A stretch of DNA of 64,000 nt from Lewinellaceae bacterium (GCA_020636255.1 JACJYE010000015.1:1-64000); one strand, 5' to 3'. Counted from the stretch's first letter, positions 15,463-25,364 are shown. Made by a program: numbers and translations. Notes: generated from the letters alone by a model not told the origin.

Positions 15463-16949
15463 ACGGCTAATTTAAGCATTGCCTTAAAAGTATGCCCGCT
15501 TTCCTGAAGGGTGAGTTCGTGTTGCCCGGGATACAGCAGGGCGAGCCGCCGCCGGAGATTGGCCAGCCCGATGCCGTTTCCCGCCGGTTTGCGTGTTTCG
15601 AAGGAATTTTCACAGCTGAACAGCAGGCCGTGTTCATCGCTTTTCAGCTGCATGTGCAGAAAACAGTCGTTTTCGGCAGGTTCAATGCCATGTTTGAAAG
15701 CGTTCTCCACCAAAATGATGAACAGCAACGGCGCTACGCTCAGCTCACCAACGGCGATATCTTTCTCGAAGCGGTAGTCCAGCTTTTTGTGCAGCCTGAT
15801 GCGTTGCAGTTGGATGTAGTCCTCGATATATTTGGCCTCTTCCGCCAATGGGGCCTGTTCTTCCCTGCCTTTGTAGATCACGTACCGCATCAGTTCCGAT
15901 AGCTGCATGATGACCTCCGGCGTCTGGCGGTCGTTGGACAGGCTGAGCGCGTAGAGGTTGTTAAGGGTGTTGAAAAAGAAATGGGGATTGACCTGCTGCT
16001 TCAGCAGGTTCAGCTCTGCCGATGCCTTTTCCTTCTCCAGGCCCGCGATCTCGCTGCGCTGCTTGAACCATTCTATGGCCAGGATGAGCGGGAAGCTCAG
16101 GAGCATGACCAGTATGGGGATGATGGCGTAGGGGTCTTTGTGAAAGACAGGCCCGCCGGCTCCCGGGCCGCTGAAGATGGGCAAAAAGGACATCAGTTGC
16201 CCTAATAAGGGATAAAAGGCCAGGATAGTGGCAGCCAGTCCGAAGAGGTAGTAAAAAAAGCCTTTCTGCCGCAGCAGCTTGTTGATGAGCAAATAATGGT
16301 TGATGTAATAAAAAGCATAATAGCTCAGCGAGGCCAGGAAAAACTGTAACGTGTAGCTGATGAACTGCAGCACAGTAGTGCTTTTCTGCAGGCCTGTATC
16401 CTCTTCCAGCAGGTTGTTGCCGGCTACGCAGGCCACCGATACCAGCAGAAGGGTTGCGATCAGCGCCTTCTCGAGGCTTTCCTGTTTCAGCCAGCTGCCG
16501 GCGCGGGTGTTCCGCCTGATGAGGCCATGCAGGGCCAGCGCGATTTCCAACGCCGCCATTGCTATCCCCGTGCCCGCTATGATCTTTATAGCTTGCTGCG
16601 TGCTCGTTTCATAAAGGGCAGGCATAAAGGGTAGGGCAGGGAAGAGATAACTCCGCCCCAAGGCCAGTAGAAAAGGGTAGGCGAGAAAACAACAGGCCCA
16701 GACACCGGAATACAGCAGCGGGCGCCATCGCTTTTTCAGCAGCGGGCGGTAGGCAATGAACAGCAGTACCGGCGTGTACAACAAGCCTGCCGACAGCGAA
16801 TAGCCCAGATACAGGCCCCAGCTGTACTGCTCCGCCTCGATCATCATAACATAACTGATGAAGAGGATGAGCGTGGCAAACAGCCAGCTGTCGTTGGACA
16901 ATAGTAACCGCCAGGCTTTTTCGGGTACGGCGCTCATACGGCTAGTCAT
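15459..16949 (-). CDS. LytS-type sensor histidine kinase
   Basis: This is a 496-residue protein. About eight hydrophobic helices fill residues 15-290 and form a multi-pass membrane sensor. A coiled-coil (IAGLEKEKASAELNLLKQQ) then leads to the His_kinase domain: QVNPHFFFNTLNNLYAL holds the phospho-His, then LSELMRYVIYKG, and the ATPase N-box VENAFKHGI and G-box GNGIGLANLRRRL. The gene comes first in the operon with the LytTR regulator. The signal is unknown; the membrane part carries no named sensor domain I can identify. Confidence 0.94.
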   Translation of the reverse strand: MTSRMSAVPEKAWRLLLSNDSWLFATLILFISYVMMIEAEQYSWGLYLGYSLSAGLLYTPVLLFIAYRPLLKKRWRPLLYSGVWACCFLAYPFLLALGRSYLFPALPFMPALYETSTQQAIKIIAGTGIAMAALEIALALHGLIRRNTRAGSWLKQESLEKALIATLLLVSVACVAGNNLLEEDTGLQKSTTVLQFISYTLQFFLASLSYYAFYYINHYLLINKLLRQKGFFYYLFGLAATILAFYPLLGQLMSFLPIFSGPGAGGPVFHKDPYAIIPILVMLLSFPLILAIEWFKQRSEIAGLEKEKASAELNLLKQQVNPHFFFNTLNNLYALSLSNDRQTPEVIMQLSELMRYVIYKGREEQAPLAEEAKYIEDYIQLQRIRLHKKLDYRFEKDIAVGELSVAPLLFIILVENAFKHGIEPAENDCFLHMQLKSDEHGLLFSCENSFETRKPAGNGIGLANLRRRLALLYPGQHELTLQESGHTFKAMLKLAV

Positions 16950-17115
16950 TTTTTTTCAAAGAAAGTAAAAACAGCGGCCCGATACCAGTTTTTATGGCCA
17001 ACACCCGCCATGCCATTGTGAACGGCCGAAATGCCCTTCCCCGTGGAAATCCGCCTGTTCGTCATGGATTTTGACAGGCCCGCCATCTTTTTTTCAGCTG
17101 CGGAAGGGGAGGGGC

Positions 17116-17123
17116 TATTTTAG
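17116..17123 (+). promoter_or_regulatory. Possible -7 element TATTTTAG for the ABC gene pair
   Basis: This is a 7-of-8 match to TAnnTTTG, about 31 nt before the ATG at 17155, with a T tract about 21 nt further upstream. It resembles the TAATTTAG before the sigma gene. Confidence 0.3.
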
Positions 17124-17154
17124 CAGGGTGTCCAAAAATAATCAAAACAGCTTT

Positions 17155-18027
17155 ATGACGCTAAGAATATCAAAGCTTACGAAGGTTTACGACAATGGCG
17201 TTAAAGCGCTTGACGAGCTGACCCTCGAGGCTGGCCCCGGCCTGTTCGGCCTGTTGGGGCCCAACGGCGCAGGGAAATCCACCCTGATGCGCACAATCGC
17301 CACCTTGCAGCAGCCCGGCTCCGGTGGCATCACTTTTGAAGATATCGATGTGCTGAAAGACCCCAAACGCCTGCGGCAGGCCCTGGGCTACCTGCCCCAG
17401 GAGTTCGGCGTTTACCCGGGCGTGAGCGCCGAACGGCTGCTGGATTACCTGGCGCGGCTCAAGGGTGTGGCCGACAGGAAGGAACGCAAGCGTCTGGTGG
17501 AGCAGGTTCTGGACATTACCAACTTGTATGAGCTGCGCAAGGCGGAGGTGCACCGCTTTTCCGGCGGTATGAAACAACGCTTCGGCATCGCTCAGCTTTT
17601 GCTCAACAACCCGCGCCTGATCATCGTCGACGAACCTACCGCCGGACTCGACCCTGCCGAGCGCAAACGTTTCCTGAATCTGCTAAGGGAGGTCGGTACC
17701 CAATGCACGGCCATCCTGTCGACCCACCTCGTCGATGACGTCAGGGGCCTGTGCAATGAGATGGCCATCATTCACAACGGTAGGGTAGTAAAACAAGGCC
17801 GCCCGGCCGAAGCGCTGCGCGAACTGAACGGCAAGGCCTGGTCGAGAACGATCGCACGTGAACAGCTGCAAGGCCTGGAATCGAACTACTTCGTTTTGTC
17901 CGCACATTACAGGCCCGACGGGGAAATAGAGGCCCGGGTGTACGCTTCGGAGCAGCCCGGCCCCGGCTTCGAGGCCACCGAGCCGCTTTTGGAAGATGTG
18001 TATTTCCTCGCCCTGAGATCCGCATGA
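17155..18027 (+). CDS. ABC transporter ATP-binding protein
   Basis: This is a 290-residue protein from the ATG at 17155; the frame is open from 17071. Walker A is GPNGAGKST (about residues 37-45), the Q-loop LGYLPQEFGVYPG, the signature FSGGMKQRFGIAQLL, Walker B RLIIVDEPTAGLDP, and the switch His lies in LSTHLVDDV. A short C-terminal accessory domain follows. It pairs with the permease-peptidase fusion gene 134 nt downstream. It belongs to the ABC-2 type exporter group; the cargo is unknown. Confidence 0.94.
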   Translation: MTLRISKLTKVYDNGVKALDELTLEAGPGLFGLLGPNGAGKSTLMRTIATLQQPGSGGITFEDIDVLKDPKRLRQALGYLPQEFGVYPGVSAERLLDYLARLKGVADRKERKRLVEQVLDITNLYELRKAEVHRFSGGMKQRFGIAQLLLNNPRLIIVDEPTAGLDPAERKRFLNLLREVGTQCTAILSTHLVDDVRGLCNEMAIIHNGRVVKQGRPAEALRELNGKAWSRTIAREQLQGLESNYFVLSAHYRPDGEIEARVYASEQPGPGFEATEPLLEDVYFLALRSA

Positions 18028-18161
18028 GCAGAAAAGCCCTCATAACCCTGTAACTTGAAACCCTGTAACCTGTAACCAGCCAGGGAGACTGGGGGACGGG
18101 GTGACGGGTGAACACGAACCAAGCTGAAACCTGAAACCTGTAATCCAGAAACCACACCGCT
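18028..18161. repeat. Spacer rich in degenerate AACCTGTAA words
   Basis: This spacer between the ABC ATPase and permease genes holds repeated phrases such as CCCTGTAACTTGAAACCCTG, CTGTAACC and CTGAAACCTG, with a GGGAGACTGGGGGACGGGG segment in the middle. It looks like a dispersed genomic repeat inserted in an operon, not coding DNA. Confidence 0.55.
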
Positions 18162-21100
18162 ATGTTTTCCACCATTTTCACCTTCGAGCTCAGGTACTGG
18201 CTACGCCAGCCTTCCATTTATGTGTACGCCGCCATTTTCCTGCTGATCTCTCTGGGGTCCATGTGGGGCACGGCCAGCGAAGTGGCCATCGGCGGGCAGG
18301 CCAGGGTGCTCAACGCCCCGTGGGAGGCCTATTCGTTTGTCAGTTTTTTGTATAAGCTGATCATCCTGCTGCTTCCTGCCGTTGTTGGGGTGTCGGCCAA
18401 CCGCGATTTCCAGTCCGGGGCCTATACCATCCTGTATGCATACCCGATTTCCAGGAGCAGTTATCTCAACGCCAGGTTTTTCAGTGCTTTTCTCGTGATG
18501 GTGTTCATCGTTTCCACGATCTGCCCGGGCCTTATCATTGGGGGGCTGATGCCTGGGGTGCAGGCAGGGGTGATAGGGCCTGTTCGCTGGGATGCTTACC
18601 TGCAGCTTTACGCCGTGTTCCTGATCCCCAATATGCTGCTGGCCGGTATGGCCATCTTTGCAGCCGTTATTTTTACGCGCAATATCTACGCCGGTTTCAT
18701 CCTGGCTGCCCTGATGGTGCTGATGCAGGGGCTGGCGGGGAGCCTGCCCGAATCGGTTTCGGGTTCTTATTCTGCGGCTTTGCTCGGCCCTTTCGGCGGG
18801 CCGGCAGTCGGACAACTTACCCATGGCTGGACGGTAGCCGAACGCAATGAACGGATGATCCCACTGCAGGGCGTCCTGCTGTATAACCGCTTGCTGTGGC
18901 TGTCTGTTACCGGGCTGATCGGGTGGCTGGTGCACCGCCATTTTGCCTTCAGCCAGCATGCCCCCCTGTTCTCTCATAAGAAAGTGCGGCCGGAGCATCG
19001 GGAAACGAAGCTTCCGGGAAGCCTTGTCGAAGTGCAGCTGCCGAAAGCCCGGCTTGGCTTTTCCCTGGCGCAGTACCTGCAAACCGCCTGGGCCAGCTCG
19101 CGTAGTGAATTCCGCTATATTATCAGGAGCTGGCCCTTTATCGCTCTGCTGGGTGGCGGCCTGCTGTTCGTTTTTTTGCGACAGCTGCAGCTCAGCGCGC
19201 CGTATGGTGTAAAAAGCCTGCCGCTCACGTCGTCGATGCTGCGCGTACCGGCATTTTTATTCCTGGGCATCATACAATTGCTCACCTTTCTCTACGCGGG
19301 CATGCTGGTGCACCGCGCCCGCCTGGCGCGCATGGGCCAGTTGGTAGATACTACGCCGGCGCCCAACTGGGTTTTCCTGCTTTCCAAAACGCTGGCCCTG
19401 GCCGGGATGCAGGTTTTGCTGTTGTCCCTGATCGCAGCCGGCGGGATGGCCGTACAGGCCTGGCAGGGCTATTATCGCTTTGAACCGGCGCATTATGCGT
19501 TCGAGCTGTTTGTGCTGTACCTCCCCGGCCTCCTCATCTGGGCCTGTGCCGCCGTTTTTGTCCAAAGCCTGTTCACCAACCCGTACCTGGGGTTCTTTTT
19601 GCTGGTGATCGGCAGCATGGGCGTAGCTGGCCTGCCCGAACTGGGTATCGAGGCCTATGTTTTCAGGTTCAATGCGGCGCCTGCCTTCTCCTATTCTGCA
19701 TTGGATGGCTACGGCGCCGGCCTGGCGCCCTATTTTTTCTACAAAACCTACTGGCTGCTGTTCGGGCTGTGCCTGTGGTTATGCACCCTGTGCCTGTGGC
19801 AGCGCGGATGGGTACCGCCTTTTCGGGAACGCCTTCGGCATGCAATAGTGCGGGCGCGCGGGCTGGTAGGATTAAGTATGCTGCTGCTGCTTGCCGGTTT
19901 CGCCGTGCTGGGGAGCTGGGCTTACGTGAATGATCATTCCCCTTATGAAGAACGTTCGGGCAGGGAGGAACAGCAGTGGAAGGCCGATAATGAAAAGTAT
20001 TACAAAAAATTCCAGATCAGGCCACAGCTTCGCGCCAGGTCGGTATATGTCGAGCTGGATATTTTTCCGAACCGCCATACCTTTGAGGCCAGGGGAAAGT
20101 ACGTATTGGTGAATGCTACGGCGCAACGGCTCGACAGCTTGCTGGTGCACTACAGCCCGGAAGAGGAAACTTCCTGCCGCTTTGAGCGCCCCGCTTTGCT
20201 GCTCAACCACGACTCCCTGCTCTGTTACCGGCTGTTCCTGTTGCCCGGTGGCCTCGGCCCCGGCGACAGCATGGTTATGGCGTTTGAGGCCAGGAGCCGG
20301 GCCCCGGGCTTCTTTGGCGGCAACAGCCGGGTGAAGGGCAACGGCACTTTTATCAGCAGCGGGGCCTTCCCGGGTATCGGCTACCGGCCTATGGAACTGG
20401 AAGGGCCGGCGGAGCGCGCAGCTTACGGCCTGCCTCCTGTTGGCGCGGATATGCCTTCCGATAGCGCATTATTGAATTTGGCCAATACCGACAGGCTTAG
20501 CTTTGAGGCCATAGTGAGCACACCGGAGGAGCAGGCAGCTATCGCTCCCGGGTATTTACAAAAAGAATGGGTGACGAATGGGCGCCGTTATGTTCACTAC
20601 AGGCTGGATGAAAAGATCAAGGATTATTACGGGTTCATCGCCGGGGCTTACGATACCATACAGGATAAATGGCATGGTATCGGGCTGGATATTTTTTACC
20701 GTAAAGGGCACGAGTACAACCTCGGCCTGATGATGGGCGGCATGAAGGCTTCGCTGGCCTACAGTACGGAGCACTTCGGGCCGTACCAGCACCGCCGGGC
20801 CAGCATCATTGAATTCCCGCAGACGTACGGGCGCTTTGCCACAACCTATGCTACCTGCGTGCCCGTTTCCGAAACCTACTTTACCCTGGATGTGGATGAA
20901 AACAGGAGCGGGCAGATCAACCTGCCTTTTTACGTCGCCGCTCACGAGATGGCCCACCAGTGGTGGGGCAATCAACTACTGCCGGACGGTGGCCCCGGTG
21001 CAAAAATGCTCACAGAAAGCCTGGCGGAATACGTAGCGCTGAAAGCGGTGGAGAAAGAATACGGCCCGGAAAAACTCCGGGATTACCTCGCGTTCAGCCT

Positions 21101-21782
21101 CGATCTGTACCTCAAAGGGCGCCATAACGATGAGGGCGGGGAACCGCCTCTTATTCGCGTGCGGCCCGGGCAGGAATACATCCATTACAGAAAAGGGGCT
21201 CTTGCGTTTTATACTCTTGCCCATTATTTAGGCGAGGACAAGCTGAACGCTGTGCTGAGGGCTTTTTTGGAAAAGGTTAAGCTTCGGGAGACGCCCGTAG
21301 CTTCCTCTCAGAAATTGCTCGGCAGCCTGAAAGCCGCCACGCCCGATTCGCTGGCCTACCTCATCGAGGATATGTTCGAAACGGCCACCTTGTACGACAA
21401 CCGCATTACGAGTGTAGAGGCCCGCCCACTGGCCGGCGGCCTGTATCAGGTGGACATCGCGTTCACCTGCAGCAAATACAGGAGCACCGGTTATGGCCAT
21501 CGCAGCTATGGGCGGGATAGCCTTCAGGGGCAGGGTTTTAAAGGCCCGATCTATTCCCTGCCTCTGGCTGATTATGTGGAGATCGAGGTGCTCGGGGAGC
21601 AGCAGGATGGTTTAAAAAAGGGGAAAGGGGCGTTACACCTGGAGCGGTACAAGGCCACCCGCATCAACAACAGGATATCGGTAGTGGCCCGGGGCAGGCC
21701 TGTGGAGGTGAGGCTGGGCCCAGCAGGGTTGATCGATGACAACCCGGATGACAATCGCTGGCGGTTACCCGCGGGGAGGTGA
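18162..21782 (+). CDS. ABC permease fused to M1-family metallopeptidase
   Basis: This is a 1206-residue protein. Two sets of about six membrane helices fill residues 15-590 (ABC2 permease type). A large extracytoplasmic part follows from about 610. Residues 928-932 are the zinc motif HEMAH in AHEMAHQWWGNQ; the third ligand is the Glu in MLTESLAEYVA, 20 residues after the second His, as in the ABC-M1 fusion subfamily. The fusion is known in Bacteroidota, but its substrate is not. The exporter may deliver or the peptidase may process a peptide outside the membrane; this is inference. The 3' end overlaps the convergent GNAT gene by 18 nt. Confidence 0.93.
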   Translation: MFSTIFTFELRYWLRQPSIYVYAAIFLLISLGSMWGTASEVAIGGQARVLNAPWEAYSFVSFLYKLIILLLPAVVGVSANRDFQSGAYTILYAYPISRSSYLNARFFSAFLVMVFIVSTICPGLIIGGLMPGVQAGVIGPVRWDAYLQLYAVFLIPNMLLAGMAIFAAVIFTRNIYAGFILAALMVLMQGLAGSLPESVSGSYSAALLGPFGGPAVGQLTHGWTVAERNERMIPLQGVLLYNRLLWLSVTGLIGWLVHRHFAFSQHAPLFSHKKVRPEHRETKLPGSLVEVQLPKARLGFSLAQYLQTAWASSRSEFRYIIRSWPFIALLGGGLLFVFLRQLQLSAPYGVKSLPLTSSMLRVPAFLFLGIIQLLTFLYAGMLVHRARLARMGQLVDTTPAPNWVFLLSKTLALAGMQVLLLSLIAAGGMAVQAWQGYYRFEPAHYAFELFVLYLPGLLIWACAAVFVQSLFTNPYLGFFLLVIGSMGVAGLPELGIEAYVFRFNAAPAFSYSALDGYGAGLAPYFFYKTYWLLFGLCLWLCTLCLWQRGWVPPFRERLRHAIVRARGLVGLSMLLLLAGFAVLGSWAYVNDHSPYEERSGREEQQWKADNEKYYKKFQIRPQLRARSVYVELDIFPNRHTFEARGKYVLVNATAQRLDSLLVHYSPEEETSCRFERPALLLNHDSLLCYRLFLLPGGLGPGDSMVMAFEARSRAPGFFGGNSRVKGNGTFISSGAFPGIGYRPMELEGPAERAAYGLPPVGADMPSDSALLNLANTDRLSFEAIVSTPEEQAAIAPGYLQKEWVTNGRRYVHYRLDEKIKDYYGFIAGAYDTIQDKWHGIGLDIFYRKGHEYNLGLMMGGMKASLAYSTEHFGPYQHRRASIIEFPQTYGRFATTYATCVPVSETYFTLDVDENRSGQINLPFYVAAHEMAHQWWGNQLLPDGGPGAKMLTESLAEYVALKAVEKEYGPEKLRDYLAFSLDLYLKGRHNDEGGEPPLIRVRPGQEYIHYRKGALAFYTLAHYLGEDKLNAVLRAFLEKVKLRETPVASSQKLLGSLKAATPDSLAYLIEDMFETATLYDNRITSVEARPLAGGLYQVDIAFTCSKYRSTGYGHRSYGRDSLQGQGFKGPIYSLPLADYVEIEVLGEQQDGLKKGKGALHLERYKATRINNRISVVARGRPVEVRLGPAGLIDDNPDDNRWRLPAGR

Positions 21783-22343
21783 CAGGGCCGCCTGATAATC
21801 TTGGCTATGCAGGGTGAAAGCCAGGGTGTCCACCACATCGGCGGGGCCGGTGAGGCGAGCCCTGGCCCTGAAGCCGAATTTCTGCAGCAGGCTGATGGAT
21901 GCGCTATTGTCAGGGCCGACAAAAGCCTCGACCCGTTCCAGCTCCATTTCCTGGAAGCCGATGCGGATCACCTCTTCCATAGCTTCGGCCATGAGCCCCT
22001 TGCGCCGATAGGCGATATCCCACATGCCGTAACCCAGTTCGGCCTGGCGGTTGTGCAGCCACCAGGTATGGAAGCCGCAGTCGCCGATCAGCTTGCCGGT
22101 ACTGGCGTCGGCCAGCAGCCAGTTGCGGTAGGATAAGCGCTGGTTGTGGGTCTCAAAATGGCGGTAGCGTTGCTTGAAGAATGTCCAGTCGGCCTTCGTT
22201 CGGCAGCCGAGTATCCGGAAGGCCTCATCGGTGGAAAGGCCCAGCACGGCCCTGGCTATGCCGGGGTTGATCTCCCGCAGGATGAGGCGGTGAGTACGGG
22301 CCTCAGGGAGCCGTAGCAGCGTATTCCGGGTTTTGTGAAGCAT
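21765..22343 (-). CDS. GNAT-family N-acetyltransferase (RimJ/RimL-like)
   Basis: This is a 192-residue protein. It begins LRLPEARTHRLILREI, the usual RimJ/RimL opening. The acetyl-CoA loop is YRRKGLMAEAMEEVIRIGF, and the C-terminal strand VEAFVGPDNSASISLLQKFGF is the GNAT motif B region. Members acetylate ribosomal protein N-termini or small amines; the substrate here cannot be told. It is convergent with, and overlaps by 18 nt, the permease-peptidase gene. Confidence 0.9.
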   Translation of the reverse strand: MLHKTRNTLLRLPEARTHRLILREINPGIARAVLGLSTDEAFRILGCRTKADWTFFKQRYRHFETHNQRLSYRNWLLADASTGKLIGDCGFHTWWLHNRQAELGYGMWDIAYRRKGLMAEAMEEVIRIGFQEMELERVEAFVGPDNSASISLLQKFGFRARARLTGPADVVDTLAFTLHSQDYQAALSPPRG

Positions 22344-22408
22344 TCTTTTTCCAAAACAATGGGTGGCGGTTCTTGTTTCACCAGGGCCTGAAAAAAATAT
22401 GCAGGGTG

Positions 22409-24487
22409 TTATTCTACCAGTATCTCGTCCAGAAATACCCAGCTAGGCCCTCCCGGGTTGGGGTGCCAGGCGGGGTTGTGCAGCTGGCCTTTTACCTCCA
22501 CCTTCACATACCGTGCTTCGATGGGGCTGAAACTTTCAGTGAAGTTGCGGGTACGTGCGCTGTACTGTTTTTCGGTTTCTGGATAACCGGCCGTAGTTGC
22601 GGGCTGCCAGCCTTTACCATCGGTTGAACCCCATACGGCTATACCGCGCGGGAAGAATATCCAGGCGCCCGTATCCTCGAGTGCGCCAACGGTGACGCTC
22701 GATACCGGGACCACGCGCCCCAGGTCGAAGGTCGCCTGCACGTTTTCACCCTGCCAGCCGGCCCACTCGCCGTCGCTGAAGCGCTCTGTGCCCTTTTTGA
22801 AGTCATACAGCACGCGCCCTCTCCTGCCGGAGTAGCGTTCGTCGGGGGCCTTGGCCAGGGCAACGGCCTGGGGGCGGTAGCGCACCCTGACGAATTGTTT
22901 GTCGGCGATCTCGCTGGGTGTCCACAGCTCTTTGTAGGCGCGGGTGCGCAGGCGGGTCGTTTTAGTCAGTACGATAGGCCCGCTGTACGAAAGGGAAGAG
23001 CTGTCCGGCTCGCTGCCGTCGAGGGTATAGCGGATGTCTACCTGGCCGAAGTTGAGCTCCAGCGCGACGGCGACGCTGTCTTCGAACAGTTCTTTTTCCG
23101 CGCTGATAACCGGGGCTTTGAGCTGTACCTGCCGGAAAGTAGTGTCCCGTTCCCAGCCGTTCCAGATCTCCAGCTCCGGCCGCGCCCGTTGCAGGGCCTC
23201 TATGCCGGCGGGCGTCGCCTGGCTCTGCCAGGTATACAGCTTTTTAAGGCCGGGCAGGGCCTTCAACTGCTCGAGCCCGGCATCGGTAACGGCGGTGCCG
23301 TAGAGGTTGAGGGATTCCAGATGGCGGGCTTTCCTGAGGCTATGCAGGCTGGCATCGGAAGCGGCCGTATGGCTGAGGTTTAACTCGATCAGGTTGGGCA
23401 GGCTGGACAGCACATCCAGCATGTCGCCGGCAGCATTGGTATGGCTCAGGTCGAGGCTTACCAACTGGGGGGCGATCTTGCGGAGCATCCGCAGTTTTTG
23501 CGTTGTGAGGGCCGTGTCGTACGACAGCCTGGCCTCCACCAGTGGGCTTTCCTGGGCGATGGGCCCCACCGGGATGCCGGCCTGTTGCAGCATGCGAAGG
23601 GTGCGGGCGGAAGGCGGGGTGGCCTGCCGGGCGAGGATGCGCCACGCGTTGTTCACCTTGGTTTCGAGAATAGCGAGTATGGCTTCCGGTATCTCTACCT
23701 GGCTGGCGGTAACGGCCGTATCGGCGCCGGCGGCGATCCACCATTGGAGCAGGGCCAATTCCTCGCTGCTGACCTGGGGCAGCCCCTGGGGAGGCATGTG
23801 GCCTTCTGTCGTTTCGGGCAGTATGATCCGGCTGACCAGCAGGCTTTCCCAGGGCTTGCCAGGCTGGATAGGGGAGCCGTGTTCGCCGCCCTTCATCAGC
23901 GTGGCCGCTTCCTGGAGTAAAAGCCGCCCTTTTGCCTTGTCGGGGTTGTGGCAGCCGGCGCACTTACGCTCGAGAATGGGATGGATAAAAGCAGAATAAA
24001 CGACGGCGCTGTCGAGCTTGCCGACGGCTGGTAAGGTTTCCCGGCTTTCGGAACCCAGTATCCGGCTGATGCCTGCGGGAGCATACTCCAGCAGGTATTG
24101 CTTGCCGTGCGTCAGCATGCCGCCGAAATGCCCGGCCAGCGTTATCACAACCACATTGAGCGTTAGTATGGGAAAAGCCCAGCGCTGATTACTGCGCAAT
24201 CGCCAGGCGGCAACCGCCAGGGCGGCAGCGGCAAAGCCCGCCCATTGGTGGCGGCCCAGCAAGGCTGCTTCATAACCGCCTTCCAGCGACAGGCAGTACC
24301 CCAGCGCCGCTGCAACGATGGCACTGAGCATGCTCAGGAACAGGGCAAAGCGGATGGGCTTTTCCCAGCCTTCCCGCCGCCGCCAACGGCGCCATAGCTC
24401 CATAACGAAGGCCAGCAACACAAAACCGATGGGCAGATGCAGCAGAAGGGGATGGAAACGCCCCAGGAAGTGGATGGTATTCATCAT
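22409..24487 (-). CDS. Membrane cytochrome c with LRR, FN3-associated and F5/8C-like domains
   Basis: This is a 692-residue protein. Four hydrophobic helices (about 12-30, 45-65, 82-96, 104-122) form a DUF2231-like membrane part with His in FHPLLLHLPIGF. A planctomycete-type cytochrome c domain follows, with the haem motif CAGCH at residues 176-180 and MPPQGLP as the likely Met ligand. Residues about 335-430 are short leucine-rich repeats (LVSLDLSHTNAAGDML, LIELNLSHTAASDASL). About 450-530 is the FN3-associated/chitobiase C-terminal module (VDIRYTLDGSEPDSSSLSYS). The last ~150 residues resemble a discoidin-type module. It is the last gene of the 30.3-22.4 kb set. Confidence 0.88.
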   Translation of the reverse strand: MMNTIHFLGRFHPLLLHLPIGFVLLAFVMELWRRWRRREGWEKPIRFALFLSMLSAIVAAALGYCLSLEGGYEAALLGRHQWAGFAAAALAVAAWRLRSNQRWAFPILTLNVVVITLAGHFGGMLTHGKQYLLEYAPAGISRILGSESRETLPAVGKLDSAVVYSAFIHPILERKCAGCHNPDKAKGRLLLQEAATLMKGGEHGSPIQPGKPWESLLVSRIILPETTEGHMPPQGLPQVSSEELALLQWWIAAGADTAVTASQVEIPEAILAILETKVNNAWRILARQATPPSARTLRMLQQAGIPVGPIAQESPLVEARLSYDTALTTQKLRMLRKIAPQLVSLDLSHTNAAGDMLDVLSSLPNLIELNLSHTAASDASLHSLRKARHLESLNLYGTAVTDAGLEQLKALPGLKKLYTWQSQATPAGIEALQRARPELEIWNGWERDTTFRQVQLKAPVISAEKELFEDSVAVALELNFGQVDIRYTLDGSEPDSSSLSYSGPIVLTKTTRLRTRAYKELWTPSEIADKQFVRVRYRPQAVALAKAPDERYSGRRGRVLYDFKKGTERFSDGEWAGWQGENVQATFDLGRVVPVSSVTVGALEDTGAWIFFPRGIAVWGSTDGKGWQPATTAGYPETEKQYSARTRNFTESFSPIEARYVKVEVKGQLHNPAWHPNPGGPSWVFLDEILVE

Positions 24488-24544
24488 GCTCAGAATGTCA
24501 GAATGGTTGAACAGATAGTTGGTAGCGGTAAAAAAGGCCTGCCG

Positions 24545-25354
24545 CTACCGAAAAATAGTTTCGTCGATAAACAGCCATGCCGGTGTGCCGGCGCCCTGGT
24601 GCCAGGCGGGTAGCGGCCCGAAATGGCGTACGGTGATTTGCCAGTACAGGGCGTTGGATGGCGTCAGTGCGATTTTGTAATAGCGCATACCGCTTGGGGT
24701 ATCCTGTCCGGGCGGCGGCGGGGCCAGCTCGCCTGTTTTTTGCAACCCACTTTCCTGATCCCCTGCCCATACTTCTATGGCTGAGGGGGGGAAGATCCAC
24801 GAGCCGGGGTCGTACAGGCAGCTGACGATCAGCTCTCCGGCATCCGGCGGCGCTTCCAGGCGGAGCCGGAGCATGGCGTCAGTGCCGTTGAAACCCAGCC
24901 ATGCGCCATCGCGGAAATTGGCGCTGCCTTTGCGGCCATCGAGCAGGGTTGTGGCGCCCTGCCCCGGGTATTGGGGCGCAGGCGGGATGTTGAGCGTTGC
25001 GCTTTTGACGGCCGGCGGGCCGGGGTAGCGTACGAATTCCGCCTTTACCACCTCGCTGGGCCTGCAGCAGGGGTGAAAGGCCCGGGCCTGCAGCTGAGCA
25101 TCCTCACGCACGGTGACTGGCCCGTCATACCGGGCGGCGGCTTCATCAGGCAGGCTGCCGTCCAGTGTATACCGGATCTGCGCTCCTTTCCATCCCAGGG
25201 CCAGCTGTACCTGCAGGCTGTCGCGGAAAAACGGGCCATCGTACGTCATCTGGGGCGCGCCGAGCTGAAACTCCCGGCCTTCCGCATAATGCTGGGCGCA
25301 TAGCGGCAGTAGCGGCAACAGGCACAGGATGGCCATAGTGGTTTTCTTGATCAT
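24545..25354 (-). CDS. Exported FN3-associated / F5/8C-like protein, paralogous to the neighbouring cytochrome tail
   Basis: This is a 269-residue protein with a signal peptide (MAILCLLPLLPLCAQ). It has two beta modules. The first is the chitobiase C-terminal/FN3-associated type (IRYTLDGSLPDEAAARYDGP). The second is a discoidin-like domain (TTLLDGRKGSANFRDGAWLG, ending FGPLPAWHQGAGTPAWLFID). Both match, in the same order, the last third of the adjacent membrane cytochrome, so the two genes share an ancestor. It probably binds carbohydrate or protein outside the cell; no catalytic residues are seen. It lies 10 nt downstream of the NHL gene. Confidence 0.8.
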   Translation of the reverse strand: MIKKTTMAILCLLPLLPLCAQHYAEGREFQLGAPQMTYDGPFFRDSLQVQLALGWKGAQIRYTLDGSLPDEAAARYDGPVTVREDAQLQARAFHPCCRPSEVVKAEFVRYPGPPAVKSATLNIPPAPQYPGQGATTLLDGRKGSANFRDGAWLGFNGTDAMLRLRLEAPPDAGELIVSCLYDPGSWIFPPSAIEVWAGDQESGLQKTGELAPPPPGQDTPSGMRYYKIALTPSNALYWQITVRHFGPLPAWHQGAGTPAWLFIDETIFR

Positions 25355-25364
25355 GAAATCTTGC

